DNA of 64,000 nt, from positions 1,860,001 through 1,924,000 of the forward strand of contig NC_013517.1 in the NCBI RefSeq assembly GCF_000024405.1, in the 5' to 3' direction. Shown here piece after piece: positions 44,903 to 56,019 of this stretch. How positions within the stretch are numbered: position 1 is the first letter of the stretch; every line of letters begins with the position of its first letter. Below the pieces are notes generated by a model. It was not told where the DNA came from, made no database searches, and was given only the letters and a program-made list of their open reading frames with translations. Origin of the DNA: Sebaldella termitidis ATCC 33386 (GTDB taxonomy: Bacteria; Fusobacteriota; Fusobacteriia; Fusobacteriales; Leptotrichiaceae). The position numbers were made by a program, and so were the translations under genes.

Positions 44903-45931
44903 ATGAAAAAGGCACTATTCATTTTAACAATGATGATGTTATTTTTAATATCATGCGGATCAAAAAGTACTGATGGAGCAGGCGCTGCAGCTGCAGAAAA
45001 TACTGCCAAGGATGAAAGTTTGAAAGTAGGAGTAGTTTATTCTACGGGAGGATTAGGGGATAACTCGTATAATGATGCTACAAAAAGAGGTTTGGAAAAA
45101 GCAAAAGCCGAGCTTGGTATAACATATGACGAATATGAACCAAAAGATCCTAATACAGAAGCAGAAAATAAACTCAGAGAATATGCAGAATCAGGAGATT
45201 ATGCTTTAATAGTGGCTACAGGATTTACTATGAAAGATGCTTTAGTGAATGTGGCAACAGAATTTCCGGAACAAAAATTTGTTATTATAGATGAAACAAT
45301 AGAGGGAATGCCTAATGTTGCATCACTTACATTCAAAGAACACGAAGGATCTTTTTTAGCAGGTGCTTTGGCAGCAATGATGACTAAGTCAAATGTAGTA
45401 GGTTATGTAGGAGGAGCAGAGGCTCCGGTTATTCAGAAATTTGAAATCGGGTTTGAACAGGGAGCAAAATATGTAAAGCCTGATATTAAATTTTTACCTG
45501 TATACATAGGCGGAACAAATGCATTTAATGACCCTGCATCAGCAAAGGTGAAAGCTGGAGCTCTTATAGATCAGGGAGCAGATGTAATATATCATGCATC
45601 GGGAGCAAGCGGAAGCGGAGTATTTCAGGCTGCTAAAGATAAAGGGATTTATGCAATAGGCGTGGATTCTAATCAGGATGCACTGGTAAAAGGAACTATA
45701 CTTACATCAATGATCAAAAAAGTGGATACAGCAGTATTTAATTCAGTAAAAGAAGTAGCAGACGGTAAGTTTGAAGGAAAAGTATATCAGTACGGGCTGA
45801 AAGAAGATGGTCTGGGAATTACAGACTGTGAATTTACAAAAGAAATCATAGGTCAGGAAAATCTGGATAAATTAGATGAAATAAAAGGAAAAATAGTAGC
45901 TGGTGAGATAGTAGTTTCTCCTACCAGATAA
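44903..45931 (+). CDS. BMP/PnrA-family nucleoside-binding lipoprotein, copy 2
   Basis: A 342-residue lipoprotein with lipobox FLISC (Cys18). It has the same domain plan as copy 1: GVVYSTGGLGDNSYNDATKRGLE, ATGFTMKDALVNVA, FKEHEGSFLAGALAAMM, YHASGASGSGVFQAA and GVDSNQD. Differences from copy 1 are spread over the length and include GDNSY for GDDSF. No terminator was seen before yjjI, which starts 33 bases after its stop, so the binding protein and the glycyl radical enzyme probably share a transcript. This links yjjI to nucleoside uptake. Confidence 0.92.
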   Translation: MKKALFILTMMMLFLISCGSKSTDGAGAAAAENTAKDESLKVGVVYSTGGLGDNSYNDATKRGLEKAKAELGITYDEYEPKDPNTEAENKLREYAESGDYALIVATGFTMKDALVNVATEFPEQKFVIIDETIEGMPNVASLTFKEHEGSFLAGALAAMMTKSNVVGYVGGAEAPVIQKFEIGFEQGAKYVKPDIKFLPVYIGGTNAFNDPASAKVKAGALIDQGADVIYHASGASGSGVFQAAKDKGIYAIGVDSNQDALVKGTILTSMIKKVDTAVFNSVKEVADGKFEGKVYQYGLKEDGLGITDCEFTKEIIGQENLDKLDEIKGKIVAGEIVVSPTR

Positions 45932-45964
45932 AGTAACTAAATTAAGTTTTGAGAAGGTGAGAAT

Positions 45965-47452
45965 ATGGGTGCATTAGACATTATTAAAAACAAAACATTA
46001 ACATATGAGCAGATAGTAATGAATCTTGCAAAAGAGGGCGAAAACAGTCTAAACGTTTTGAATATCAGTGAAAAAGCACAAAAATACAGAGATGAAGGAA
46101 TAATATGCGACTTATTTGAAGGGAATGCACCTTTCAGGCCTAGATATATAGTGCCTGATTATGAGAAGTTTATGAAAAACGGTTCCAAATTTCTGGGAAT
46201 AGAGCCGGCAAAAGATATTTGGGAAGCAACACATAATTTATTAATGCTTTATAAACATGTTCCATCAATTACGACAATGCCGGTATATCTCGGTAATCTG
46301 GATTATATGCTGGAGCCGTATATAAAAGACGAGGAAGAAGCGTACAGAGCAATAAAATTATTTTTAAAGCACATTGATACTACAATAACAGATTCATTCT
46401 GTCATTCAAATATAGGGCCTAAGGAAACAAAGGCAGCATTTATTATACTAAGAGTAATGGAAGAGTTACAGCTTCCTACACCGAATCTTACACTGAAATA
46501 CAGTGAAGAAACAAGTGACAAGCTTGCTCTTGCAGCTGTGGAAGCAGCACTGGTTACAGCAAAGCCAAGCTTTGCAAACCATAAAGTATACAGTGAGAAC
46601 TTTAAGGGAGATTATGGAATAGTAAGCTGCTATAACGGACTGAAAGTAGGCGGAGGAGCTTATACGCTGGTAAGGGTCAAGCTTGGGGAATTATCTAAAA
46701 AAGCTGACAGTGTAGAGCAGTTTATGGATGAAGTGCTTCCAGATCTTGCGGATGCAATGCTGGGCTATATAGATGAAAGAGTAAGATTTATCGTAGAGGA
46801 AACTCCGTTCTTTGAATCAAATTTTCTTGCTAAGGAAGGTTTGATAGAAAGAGATAAATTTACAGGTTTATTTGGTGTAGTAGGTCTTGCTGAATGTGTA
46901 AATAATCTTCTGAAAGCTGAAAACCAGGAAGAAAGATTCGGATATTCAGATAAGGCAAATCAGCTGGGTATGCAGATTGTACAGAAGTTAGATGAAAAAG
47001 TAAAAGGGCATAAAAATAAATACTGTCCTTTCACTGACGGAAACCATCTGCTTCATGCACAGGTAGGAATAGATACAGATACGTCTGATTCACCGGGATG
47101 CAGAATTCCTGTCGGCGAAGAGCCTGAAATATGGGATCATCTTACACAGAGTGCACCTTTCCATAAATATTTTCCAAGCGGAATAGGTGATATCTTTACA
47201 TTTGATGACACATATAAGAAAAATCCACAGGCAATACTGGATATAATAAGAGGAGCTTTTAATTCCACAGATTTGAGATTCATATCTGTATACAGTAGTG
47301 ACAGTGATGTAGTAAGAGTTACAGGCTATTTGGTGAAAAAATCAGAAATAGCAAAGCTGGAAAAAGGAGAAGCTGTTCTTGCTGATACTACAGTTTTGGG
47401 TATGGGTGCAAGAGATAATGCAAAGGCTTTTGACAGAAAATTAAGACATTAA
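45965..47452 (+). CDS. yjjI: YjjI-family glycyl radical enzyme
   Basis: A 495-residue glycyl radical enzyme of the unusual YjjI group, shorter than pyruvate formate-lyase. The C-terminal radical site is RVTGY, with the radical glycine expected at Gly454. The catalytic cysteine is likely Cys222 in IVSCYNGLKVGGG. The sequence also shows FRPRYIVPDYEKF near the N-terminus and GCRIPVGEEP. AAGGTGAG precedes the ATG. It needs oxygen-free conditions and the activase encoded next door. In E. coli the yjjI-yjjW pair lies beside the deo nucleoside genes; here it follows a bmp gene. The reaction is not established from sequence. Confidence 0.9.
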   Translation: MGALDIIKNKTLTYEQIVMNLAKEGENSLNVLNISEKAQKYRDEGIICDLFEGNAPFRPRYIVPDYEKFMKNGSKFLGIEPAKDIWEATHNLLMLYKHVPSITTMPVYLGNLDYMLEPYIKDEEEAYRAIKLFLKHIDTTITDSFCHSNIGPKETKAAFIILRVMEELQLPTPNLTLKYSEETSDKLALAAVEAALVTAKPSFANHKVYSENFKGDYGIVSCYNGLKVGGGAYTLVRVKLGELSKKADSVEQFMDEVLPDLADAMLGYIDERVRFIVEETPFFESNFLAKEGLIERDKFTGLFGVVGLAECVNNLLKAENQEERFGYSDKANQLGMQIVQKLDEKVKGHKNKYCPFTDGNHLLHAQVGIDTDTSDSPGCRIPVGEEPEIWDHLTQSAPFHKYFPSGIGDIFTFDDTYKKNPQAILDIIRGAFNSTDLRFISVYSSDSDVVRVTGYLVKKSEIAKLEKGEAVLADTTVLGMGARDNAKAFDRKLRH

Positions 47453-47459
47453 AATATAT

Positions 47460-47498
47460 AATAAGACTTGGAAAATAGATTTCCAGGTCTTATTTTTT
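47460..47498 (+). terminator. Terminator/attenuator between yjjI and yjjW
   Basis: A 15-base stem, AATAAGACTTGGAAA / TTTCCAGGTCTTATT (one G-U pair), with a 5-base loop and TTTT. It lies between the two genes and 14 bases ahead of the yjjW start, so reduced read-through would keep activase levels below those of the enzyme. Confidence 0.85.
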
Positions 47499-47511
47499 AA
47501 GGAGAAGCAAT

Positions 47512-48351
47512 ATGTATGCTGTGGTGAATAATATAATAAAATTTTCAAATGTAGACGGTCCGGGTAACAGAATGGCAGTATTTTTTCAAGGATGTAATTT
47601 TAGATGTATATACTGTCATAATCCTGAAACAATACATCTCTGCAATAACTGCGGTGAATGTGTGAAGGTATGTCCTGTCGGGGCTTTGACAAGGGAGGAC
47701 GGTATTGTTAAATGGGATAAGAAGATCTGTGTAGACTGTGATGAATGCATAAAAACATGCAGATTTTTTTCCAGTCCGAAAACTGAAAAATATACTGTGG
47801 CAGACTTATTAAAAGAAACGGAAAAAGTAAAAATATTTATTCAGGGTGTTACTGTAAGCGGCGGAGAGGCCACGCTGAATGCACATTTTATAACTGAATT
47901 TTTTAAAGAAGTAAAAAAGATGAATCTGAGTGTTTTTGTTGATACTAACGGAGGCATAGATCTTAGTCTTGAGGAATATAAAGAGTTTGTAGAAGTAACA
48001 GATAAATTTATGCTGGATATAAAAGCATGGGATTCTACCGAGCATAAAGAGCTGACAGGTGCAGATAATGAAATTGTTCTGAAAAATTTAAGATTTTTAC
48101 TAGAAAAAAATAAAATGTATGAAGTAAGAACAGTGGTTAATTCAATGATAAATGCCAAAGAAACAATAATGAAAACTGCAGAAATATTAAAGGATTATCC
48201 TGATGTGAGATATAAGATAATTGCTTACAGACATTTTGGGGTAAAAGAAGAATTTAAGGAAAAATTTCATCCGCTTCCAAATATCAAGGATCTGGAAAAG
48301 TTAAAGTCAGAAGCAGAGAAAATAATGAAAAATGAAATAATTTTATTATGA
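47512..48351 (+). CDS. yjjW: YjjW-family glycyl radical enzyme activase (radical SAM)
   Basis: A 279-residue radical SAM protein. The SAM-binding cluster is held by Cys28, Cys32 and Cys35 in GCNFRCIYCHNP. Two further four-cysteine motifs follow, Cys44/47/50/54 (CNNCGECVKVC) and Cys73/76/79/83 (CVDCDECIKTC), a bacterial ferredoxin-like insert found in many activases. TVSGGEATLN and FMLDIKAWD are the usual later blocks. AAGGAGAAG lies at the start. It should generate the glycyl radical on the YjjI enzyme. Read-through past the upstream hairpin, or a promoter I do not see, is needed for expression. Confidence 0.92.
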   Translation: MYAVVNNIIKFSNVDGPGNRMAVFFQGCNFRCIYCHNPETIHLCNNCGECVKVCPVGALTREDGIVKWDKKICVDCDECIKTCRFFSSPKTEKYTVADLLKETEKVKIFIQGVTVSGGEATLNAHFITEFFKEVKKMNLSVFVDTNGGIDLSLEEYKEFVEVTDKFMLDIKAWDSTEHKELTGADNEIVLKNLRFLLEKNKMYEVRTVVNSMINAKETIMKTAEILKDYPDVRYKIIAYRHFGVKEEFKEKFHPLPNIKDLEKLKSEAEKIMKNEIILL

Positions 48352-48430
48352 CCTCTCAGGTAATGTCAGATAGACTGTAATATAATGAAAGTACACTGAT
48401 TAAGAGAAATTCTTTAGTATAAATTTTTAT

Positions 48431-48459
48431 TTGACAATTAGTTGATTTAGGTATAGAAT
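48431..48459 (+). promoter_or_regulatory. Promoter of small lipoprotein gene
   Basis: TTGACA (48431-48436), 17-base spacer, TAGAAT (48454-48459). A leader of about 33 bases precedes the ATG. Confidence 0.75.
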
Positions 48460-48498
48460 ACTTGTATAAACAATAAAGATGATTTGGAGGCGGTAAAT

Positions 48499-48624
48499 AT
48501 GAAAATTCTCTTTGTATCAGTAATTTTGTCAGCTTTAATCGGCTGTACTGCAATGGAACCTACAGATCATTATAAAGATCCGGAATTTATTCATAATGAG
48601 AGAGATTCAGGCTACTCAAAGTAG
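48499..48624 (+). CDS. Very small lipoprotein (41 residues)
   Basis: A short gene with a full set of signals: a near-consensus promoter, TTGGAGGCGG before the ATG, a signal peptide MKILFVSVILSALIGC with lipobox ALIGC (Cys16), and a terminator 53 bases after the stop. The mature part has about 26 polar residues (TAMEPTDHYKDPEFIHNE...) that are mostly acidic. Such peptides resemble entericidin-like or other tiny envelope lipoproteins only in size. I do not recognise the family. It is monocistronic. Confidence 0.75.
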   Translation: MKILFVSVILSALIGCTAMEPTDHYKDPEFIHNERDSGYSK

Positions 48625-48985
48625 AAAAGTTATTAATTTATTTAGTATTATAAAAAGTTTGTTTTAAGTGAGTTTGGAGCCTTTATTCTTGAGGCTCTTT
48701 AATTTTTTTTAGAATTATTATATTTTTTTGATTAAATAAATAATTAAAAAATTAATTATTTAGATTGATGGAAAATATAAATTAATTTCAGACAAAATCA
48801 TAAAATATAAATACAGAAACTAATTTAAATTTATACACAGCTGAAATAAAATTGCCATCTAAACATTAATTAATGAAATTAGTTAAAAATTAAAAATGTT
48901 GCTATTGAAATAAAATTGGAATAAAATGAATTATAGGTAAATTATAAAAAATATTTGTATAAGCAAAAATAAAGGAGTAAATAAA
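48625..48985. other. Intergenic region before second autotransporter
   Basis: A 361-base stretch. It contains the terminator of the small lipoprotein gene at 48677-48712. The remainder is very AT-rich, with no gene and no consensus promoter. The ribosome binding site AAAGGAG lies at its end. Confidence 0.55.
48677..48712 (+). terminator. Rho-independent terminator of small lipoprotein gene
   Basis: Stem GAGCCT / AGGCTC with a 9-base loop, followed by a T-rich run (48698-48710). Confidence 0.8.
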
Positions 48986-51900
48986 ATGTTGAAAAATAAA
49001 AAATTATTAATGTTTTTAGCTTTAAATTCATTGGTAGGAACTGTAGCATCCAGCAGTAACAATGAATTTGAAAAATATGAAAATATGTATGATAAAATGA
49101 CGAAAAAAATAGAAAAAAATATATCAAATAGAAATAATTATAAATTGTTGGAAAAAATCCTGAATCAAAGAAACAAAGAATTAAAAGATCTGTATTTACA
49201 GAGTGACTATATTGTAAAACCGGAATATCTGGAATGGCAGATATTTTTTTCAGGTTTTTACAGCGAAAAAGATAGAAAAGGAACGAAAAAAAATTCTGTA
49301 ATGCCATTTCCTTCTTCTTCCGGAACTATAGATGTCAGTATAAGTATGCCTGCTATTTTGATGAAGGATCCTGATATAAACATAGAAAATGTATCGGCAG
49401 GAGCCCCGGAAGTCAGTATAAATAAAAATAATACATCTGTGTCTAATATGAGTTACAGCAATAATGTGGAAGTACCGGAATTTGTTATTCCGTAACTGCC
49501 GGCAGTGACAATTACTCCGCCGGTATTTACAATATCAGCAACTTCAATGTTTTCGAGTTCCAGCATGTACGATAAAACTTTTTATAATCCTACTCTTGGT
49601 GCAGTACAGACCTGGAATACAGGCTTATTTTCAAACTACAATCTGGAAAGCGGAAATTTTTCTTATGATGTAAAAATTGCAGGTTCAAACAGTAATACTA
49701 CTTTCAATTTTAATAGTGCTGCGGGAAGCATAGATCCTGCTGCAATAGCTGATGCATCATTAAATCAGCCGGCAGTTATTCCAACATCAGACTCTTATTC
49801 CGCTAAGGTTACATCAGTTCCGATGATTGTCTCTACATCAGCCCCGAATATAAGAATAGGTGAGAATACGACTATAAATCTAATATCTTCAAATACTGCC
49901 AATAATTATCAATATGGGACTTTAATGCTTCAGTATACATTAACTCCAAATCGTTCAGCACTTAATACCGACAGTGATTATGCATTTGGAAAAGGAAAAG
50001 CATATCCTGATTCTCAGGCAGGTATTCCGTTTTCCATATTAAGAAACAGCGGAACTATTAATATAACCGGGAATTACGGAGTGGCTGGGATTATGATGAA
50101 CAAGAACAATCAGAGCGGATCCCGTAATGATTATCTGCTTGTAAATGACGGAACAATTATAGGCGAGTATATTGATTCAAACAGTAAACAGCATATTGGT
50201 CTGGCATTTGAAGGAAATACTACTCCCGGAACTAAAGGAGAAAGATATATTTTAGGAAATGACGGGATAATGGAATTCAGAGCGCCGCAATCCGCAGCTT
50301 TTAATTTTGGAGGTGTAAACTTATTAAAATATCAGATTGTATATAACAGAAATACTATTAATATGTATGGTTCAAACAGTTTCGGCGTAAAGATGGCAAA
50401 TTCCAGTTTAAGCGGATATACTCCCGGTACTGATCAGACAAATACAAAAATTTTATTGGAAGATCCTATAAATATATACGGGGATAACAGTGTGGGAGTT
50501 TATTATTCAGCAGCTAATATGAAGGCTGAAGATTCTGTGTTCAAAGTTAATATAGGAACGGGAAAAAACAATTATTCTGGTAATATAAGCGGAAATGATT
50601 CGAATTATGTAGAAAATTCTGTTGGTATGTATATCACTCCCAGAAATAACAATACCACAGGAACTATAACAAATATCGTAAATTATGACATAAAATTCGG
50701 AGATTATGCTAAAAATAGTATCATGTTTGTAAACGATGGTTCCAGTAATTCATATAATATGTCGAGCGGAGCATTTACTTCTCCGCTGTTAAGGGAAACT
50801 TATATTGATAATTCTGCAGTTACATCTGTTAATGTAGAAGCAGGAACAAATAATATAGTATTTTTTAACAAAGGAGGGGTAAAAAATGTCAGCTATGCAT
50901 ATATACCAATTATTTATATAAAACCTGATATAAATATCGGAACAGCAGAAAAAGCGGTAGATAATACACTGGCCTTGTATAATCTGGGTGCAATAGCTCA
51001 TCTTAACGGAAATATCGAAACATACGGGGAATATTCACATGGTATATATAATAACGCAGCTGCTCTGACTTCAGGGGGAGTAGTTTATTCAGTAGGCTCG
51101 AAGCTTGATAATATAATAGACGGAAATGTTAAAACACTCTCAATAGTTACTCACGGAGATAATTCGGCAGTTTTATATAATAATGAATCAAATATAGATT
51201 TTCAGGCCGGGGGCACTTTTAAAGCTCTCGGAAAAAACGGATCAGTACTTTATAATAAAAATGGAAGTATAAGCATAACAGGCGATTCTGTATTTGAAGC
51301 AGGAGATAACGGAACTCTTATTATGGCCGACGGAGGGAAAATAACATTAAGCGGAAATAATATATATAATGTCAGAAATAACTCTGTTTTCGCATATGCA
51401 CTGGGAAATCCGGGAATAAAGGTTGAGTTTTCCGGTTCAGGACAGACAGTTAATCTGGAGAATGGAAGCATAGGGTTTGTATATGACGGTGGTTCGGTAA
51501 ATATGCAGCAGAATTCACTCTATGATTATTTAAATGATAATTTTACAGGGTTAAATAATTTAAATATAAATGTATCTGATAATTCCAGATTATTTCTGAT
51601 AAATAACTACGGAACGCTTAAGTTAAGTGAATTGGAAGCTATGAATACAGGTTCCGGATTATTTGGAAGTGTAATAGGAAACAGCGGAAATTCACTTTTA
51701 AATAAAGGAACTCTGGTGTTAGATACTTTAGGAGTGATTAATCTTGATGATCCAAATGATTTTTATAGCAATACAGATAAAGCTGCGACAGGAATTACAG
51801 TCGATGCAGGGGTAACTATAAAAGGAACACAGGACAGTCAGACAGCATTAAGCGGCAAGGATATATACAGAGGGACATCGGGGGGAAGTACTTATGTGGT

Positions 51901-54900
51901 AATGAACAACTACGGCAATATAGAGCTTTCGGGTGATAATTCACTAGGGATATATACAAATAACGGACTTATTAACAATTATTCAGAAATAAATACGACA
52001 GGGAAAAATTCTGCCGGTTTATTCGGAGAAAATAGTTCAGTTGTTAAAAATTATGGAAATCTAAAAATATCTGATAATGGTGTGGGTATATATGCGGTTT
52101 CCTATCAGGCTCCTGACAAGCCAGATGAAGATTTTGGCAGCGGATTGGTAGATGTAACAAATACCGGGGTAATAAGTGCAGTCAGTTCTGAAAAAGCAGT
52201 TGGTATTTATGTAAATAACAATAAAACAGGAGCATTGAGAAATACCGGGATTTTGAATTTATCAGGCGGTACAGTGGATATGTCTCTTTCTAAGGAAAGT
52301 ACCGGAGTATATGCAGTAAATGCAACTGTAAACGGCGGCGGAATAATAAATGCCGGAGAATCCGGAACAGGCTTGTATGCTAAGAACAGTGATCTTACTC
52401 TTTCTGATCTGACATTAAATATGAATAAAGATAATTCAGTAGGAATATATCTTGATTCAGACAGCAATCTTAACACAAGCGGGACAAATACAGTGAATAT
52501 AACAGGCAAAAAGAATACAATATTTTACGTAAATACTGAAGGGACATTTAATCAGAACTTTTTGATTAATGGAAATAATAATGCAGATTACACCCTTATG
52601 TATATAAACAGCAACAAAGGAACTTATAACGGAACAGCAGTATTAAGCGGTAATAGTACGGTATTTTATGGAGTGAATTCTGTAATTGAACTGGGGACTT
52701 CTTCATCACTGACAGCACCCGGAGGTAATACAGCTGGAATTTATGCAGACGGCTTATATGGAGGAATCACTGACTATGAAGGAATAAATAAAGGTGAAAT
52801 GTTATTCGGAGATGATTCTGCCGGTCTTTATGGAATAAACGGAGCAAGGCTGTTAAATACCGGCAATATAACAACAGGCAGTAAATCATTGGGAATGAGC
52901 AGTGAAGCAAGTGATTATCTCAGAAATAAAGGAACAATAAAAACAGGAAGTAATTCTATAGGAATGTCGGCTAAAAATACAGCTCTTACGGAAAATTCAG
53001 GAAATATAAATGCTGCCGGGGAAAACATAACAGCATTATATTCTGAAAACAGCGGAATATCAGTTATCAATAATACAGGAAATATAGAATTAACAGGGAA
53101 AAATACAATAGGTGTTTATTTGGAGGAAGGCGGACAGCAGACATTTAATAATAATAAAGTGATAAAAACAGAGAATTCTGAGAATTCATCAATAGCCAGC
53201 ACCGGGATATATAATAACGGCCATATTGTGAATAATACTGGTGATATAATCGCGGGAATGAGTTCAGCGGGAATATATAATAATAATGGAATAATAAGAC
53301 ATTCAGGCAGTATAACTTCAGAAGCAGACGGAGTAGGAATTTATTCTGCAGGCGGGGAAATAAATCTTACAGATGGAACCATAATAAGTAAAGGTTTTGC
53401 AATATACGCAGAAAATAATACAAAAATAACGAATACAGGAACAGAAGTAAATACCGGAGATAAAACTGTAGCATATGTATTAAAATCAGGATCAGGACTT
53501 ATAAACGATCAAAATGCATCAATAGGAACTGGAAGTATATATGTATACGGCAATGGTACTGAAGAGATAGTAAATAATGCTTCTTCAATAATAATGACCG
53601 GCCCGGAAAGTATGGGATATTATCTGACTAACAGTGAAGGCTTAATAAATAATGCAGATATTACAGGATTGGCAAAAGGAAATATAGGGATTTACAGTGA
53701 TAAAGGAAGTATTGCAAATTCCGGAAATATAACATTAGGGGATTCGGAAATAATAGATGAAAATGATTCTTCTAAAAACAGATATGCAATAGGAATATAC
53801 GGAGAAGATGCAGAAGTCAATAATAGCGGAAATATAAAAACGGGCTACAAAGGAACAGGAATATATACAGAAAATAATAAACTTACAAACAGCGGGAATA
53901 TTACTTCTGACGGAGAATACGCAGTTGGTTTATGGGGAAGTAAAGCTGTAATAGAAAATAACGGTGAAATAGTAATGAATGGTGATTATTCTCAGGGTAT
54001 AATGGGAACTTCACAGTCAAATATAGTAAATAACAGCATAATAACTATGAATGGAAATAATTCAATAGGAATCAGCGGAAATGAAGGAACAAAAATACAG
54101 AATAACGGAATAATAAATTTATACGGGAATGACAGTACAGGAATTATGCTTTCTAACGGCTCTGTATTATTAAATAAAGGAACAATAAATTTAGGGCCGG
54201 GTTCAAATAATGCAGAGGTACAAAATGGAAATTCTGTAATTCCGCCTTCTATAGTAAATGCGGGAGTAATCAAGGTAGACGGTAAATTTGAATTAAACGG
54301 AATAAATCTTACAATTCAGGTTGATCCCGAAAGTATAAGAAAACCGGAAATGAGTGAAATAACAACAGATCAGTATACAACAGAAGATCTGAAAGCAAAA
54401 TTTCTTGTGTCAGATGCAGTTCGGTTTCAGGCAGACAGCTTTGATTTTTCAGGACCTGCCATGATAGACCCGTTATTCACACAAGGGACAAATGCATTGG
54501 TATATAAATTTGAGAATGTATTTATGGCTAAAGATCTGGCATCAGCAGAATCGATAACTGCGGACAGTAATTCAGTTACGTTTAGAGCGACACCTTCAAT
54601 GAATGAAAATGGAAATGTAGATATCTGGATGGAGAAAATTCCTTATCAGTATTTTACTAACGGAATGTATTATGATAAAATGGCGGAAATACTTGATAAA
54701 AATTATGTGCTTGACGGAACATTAAGCGGACAGACAGATGATGCACTCAAATTATATGATAAACTTGACTTGATAACGGATACTCAGACTCTTGAAAAAG
54801 CTATGAAAGACCTGAGCGGGGAAATGTATTCCAATATCACAAGAAGGATGGAGGATGTATCTGATACATTTAATGATTCTCTAGAAGTACTTCAAAATTC

Positions 54901-55762
54901 GGAAAATAATACAAAAGAAAATGTAAAAATAAATGTAATTGCAGGAAAAGGAAAAACAAAAGAAAACAGGAACGGAATACTGCCTTATGATTACAGCAGT
55001 GTGGGAATATTGGCACTGCGGGAAGTAGAACGTACATACAGACATACATTTGGTTATTCGCTGGGTTATCTGAAAACAAATTATCAATTTCAGGATACAA
55101 ATAATAAAGAAGAAGCAGATACAATTCAGGCAGGATTACATAATAAATATAAAGCTGACAGCTGGACTTTTAAAACGAATCTTTTGGGAAGAGCAGGATT
55201 TAACAATACAGACAGGGAAATAGACTGGAACAGCGGAGTTGTTTCCGAGATGAGCGGAGATTATAATACATACGGAGTAACACTTTTGAATGAGATTGCT
55301 AAGGATATTGAAATAGGGAAAAATACTAAAATAATACCATATGCAGGACTGAAAATGGAATATGGATATCATTCAGATATAAAAGAAAGCGGAGATTCTG
55401 AGAGATTAAACGTAGAGCAAAATGATTACTACAGTATAAAACCAAACGCCGGATTAGAATTTGAAACAGCGAAGTATTTCGGAGGCCATAAAAACTGGAA
55501 AATCAAAATGAATATCGGAGTTGGTTATGAATACGAGTTTGGAGATACAAACAGTACAGAGAGAGCTGGTTTTGACACTATATCCAGTGAAAAATTTGAT
55601 TTTGGCGAATCCGGAGAGGATAAAGGAAAGTTTATTACAAACGGAGGGGTCGGAATAGAATTTCAGGACAGATACGGTATATTTATGACAGGAAAATATA
55701 AAACAGCAGGCAGTAAAGAGGAAGATTACCAGTTGGGTCTGAACTTAAAAATATCATTTTGA
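48986..55762 (+). pseudogene. Giant autotransporter gene interrupted by one in-frame TAA
   Basis: One continuous frame of 2,259 codons, broken only by TAA at 49493-49495 (codon 170). Before it are the signal peptide (MLKNKKLLMFLALNSLVGTVAS) and the conserved N-terminal domain KELKDLYLQ..YIVKPEYLEWQIFF, then a Pro-rich linker ending in EFVIP. After it the same frame continues LPAVTITPPVF, then the beta-helix repeats (NSVGIY, NNGDI types), the linker and a complete C-terminal barrel ending in Phe, all without a further stop. The downstream part has no ribosome binding site before its GTG 49505. A single CAA-to-TAA change would explain the break. Recent inactivation, a sequencing error or rare read-through are the options. 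Confidence 0.85.
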
Positions 55763-55772
55763 TAAAATAATT

Positions 55773-55815
55773 AAGCTGTATTAAAGATTGAATATTTTTG
55801 ATACAGCTTTTTTAT
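55773..55815 (+). terminator. Rho-independent terminator of second autotransporter
   Basis: Stem AAGCTGTAT / ATACAGCTT, extended by weaker pairs in the loop, with a run of T after it, 11 bases past the stop codon. Confidence 0.85.
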
Positions 55816-55935
55816 TGTTGATCAAAATTTGAAAGCTTATTTTTGTATTATTTTACATCACAGAAAATTTTTTTATTTTCTGTAAAGAAATTTTATTAGT
55901 TAATGTGCGGTTGAAAAAAATTACATTATAAAGTG

Positions 55936-55944
55936 TGGTATAAT
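55936..55944 (+). promoter_or_regulatory. Extended -10 promoter of DUF4240-like gene
   Basis: TGG followed by TATAAT (55939-55944). The nearest -35-like TTGAAA (55911-55916) is 22 bases away, too far for a normal pair. Confidence 0.55.
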
Positions 55945-56019
55945 TTAGAAAAGTCTGAAAAAGTTATATAATAATATTTTCAGTATTTACTTTTTTATTT
56001 GTAACTATAAGGAGGAAAT

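Noticed and set aside
49493-49495. Programmed read-through or recoding at the TAA
   Set aside because: TAA is the tightest stop and no stem-loop or known read-through context follows. A point mutation or error is simpler.
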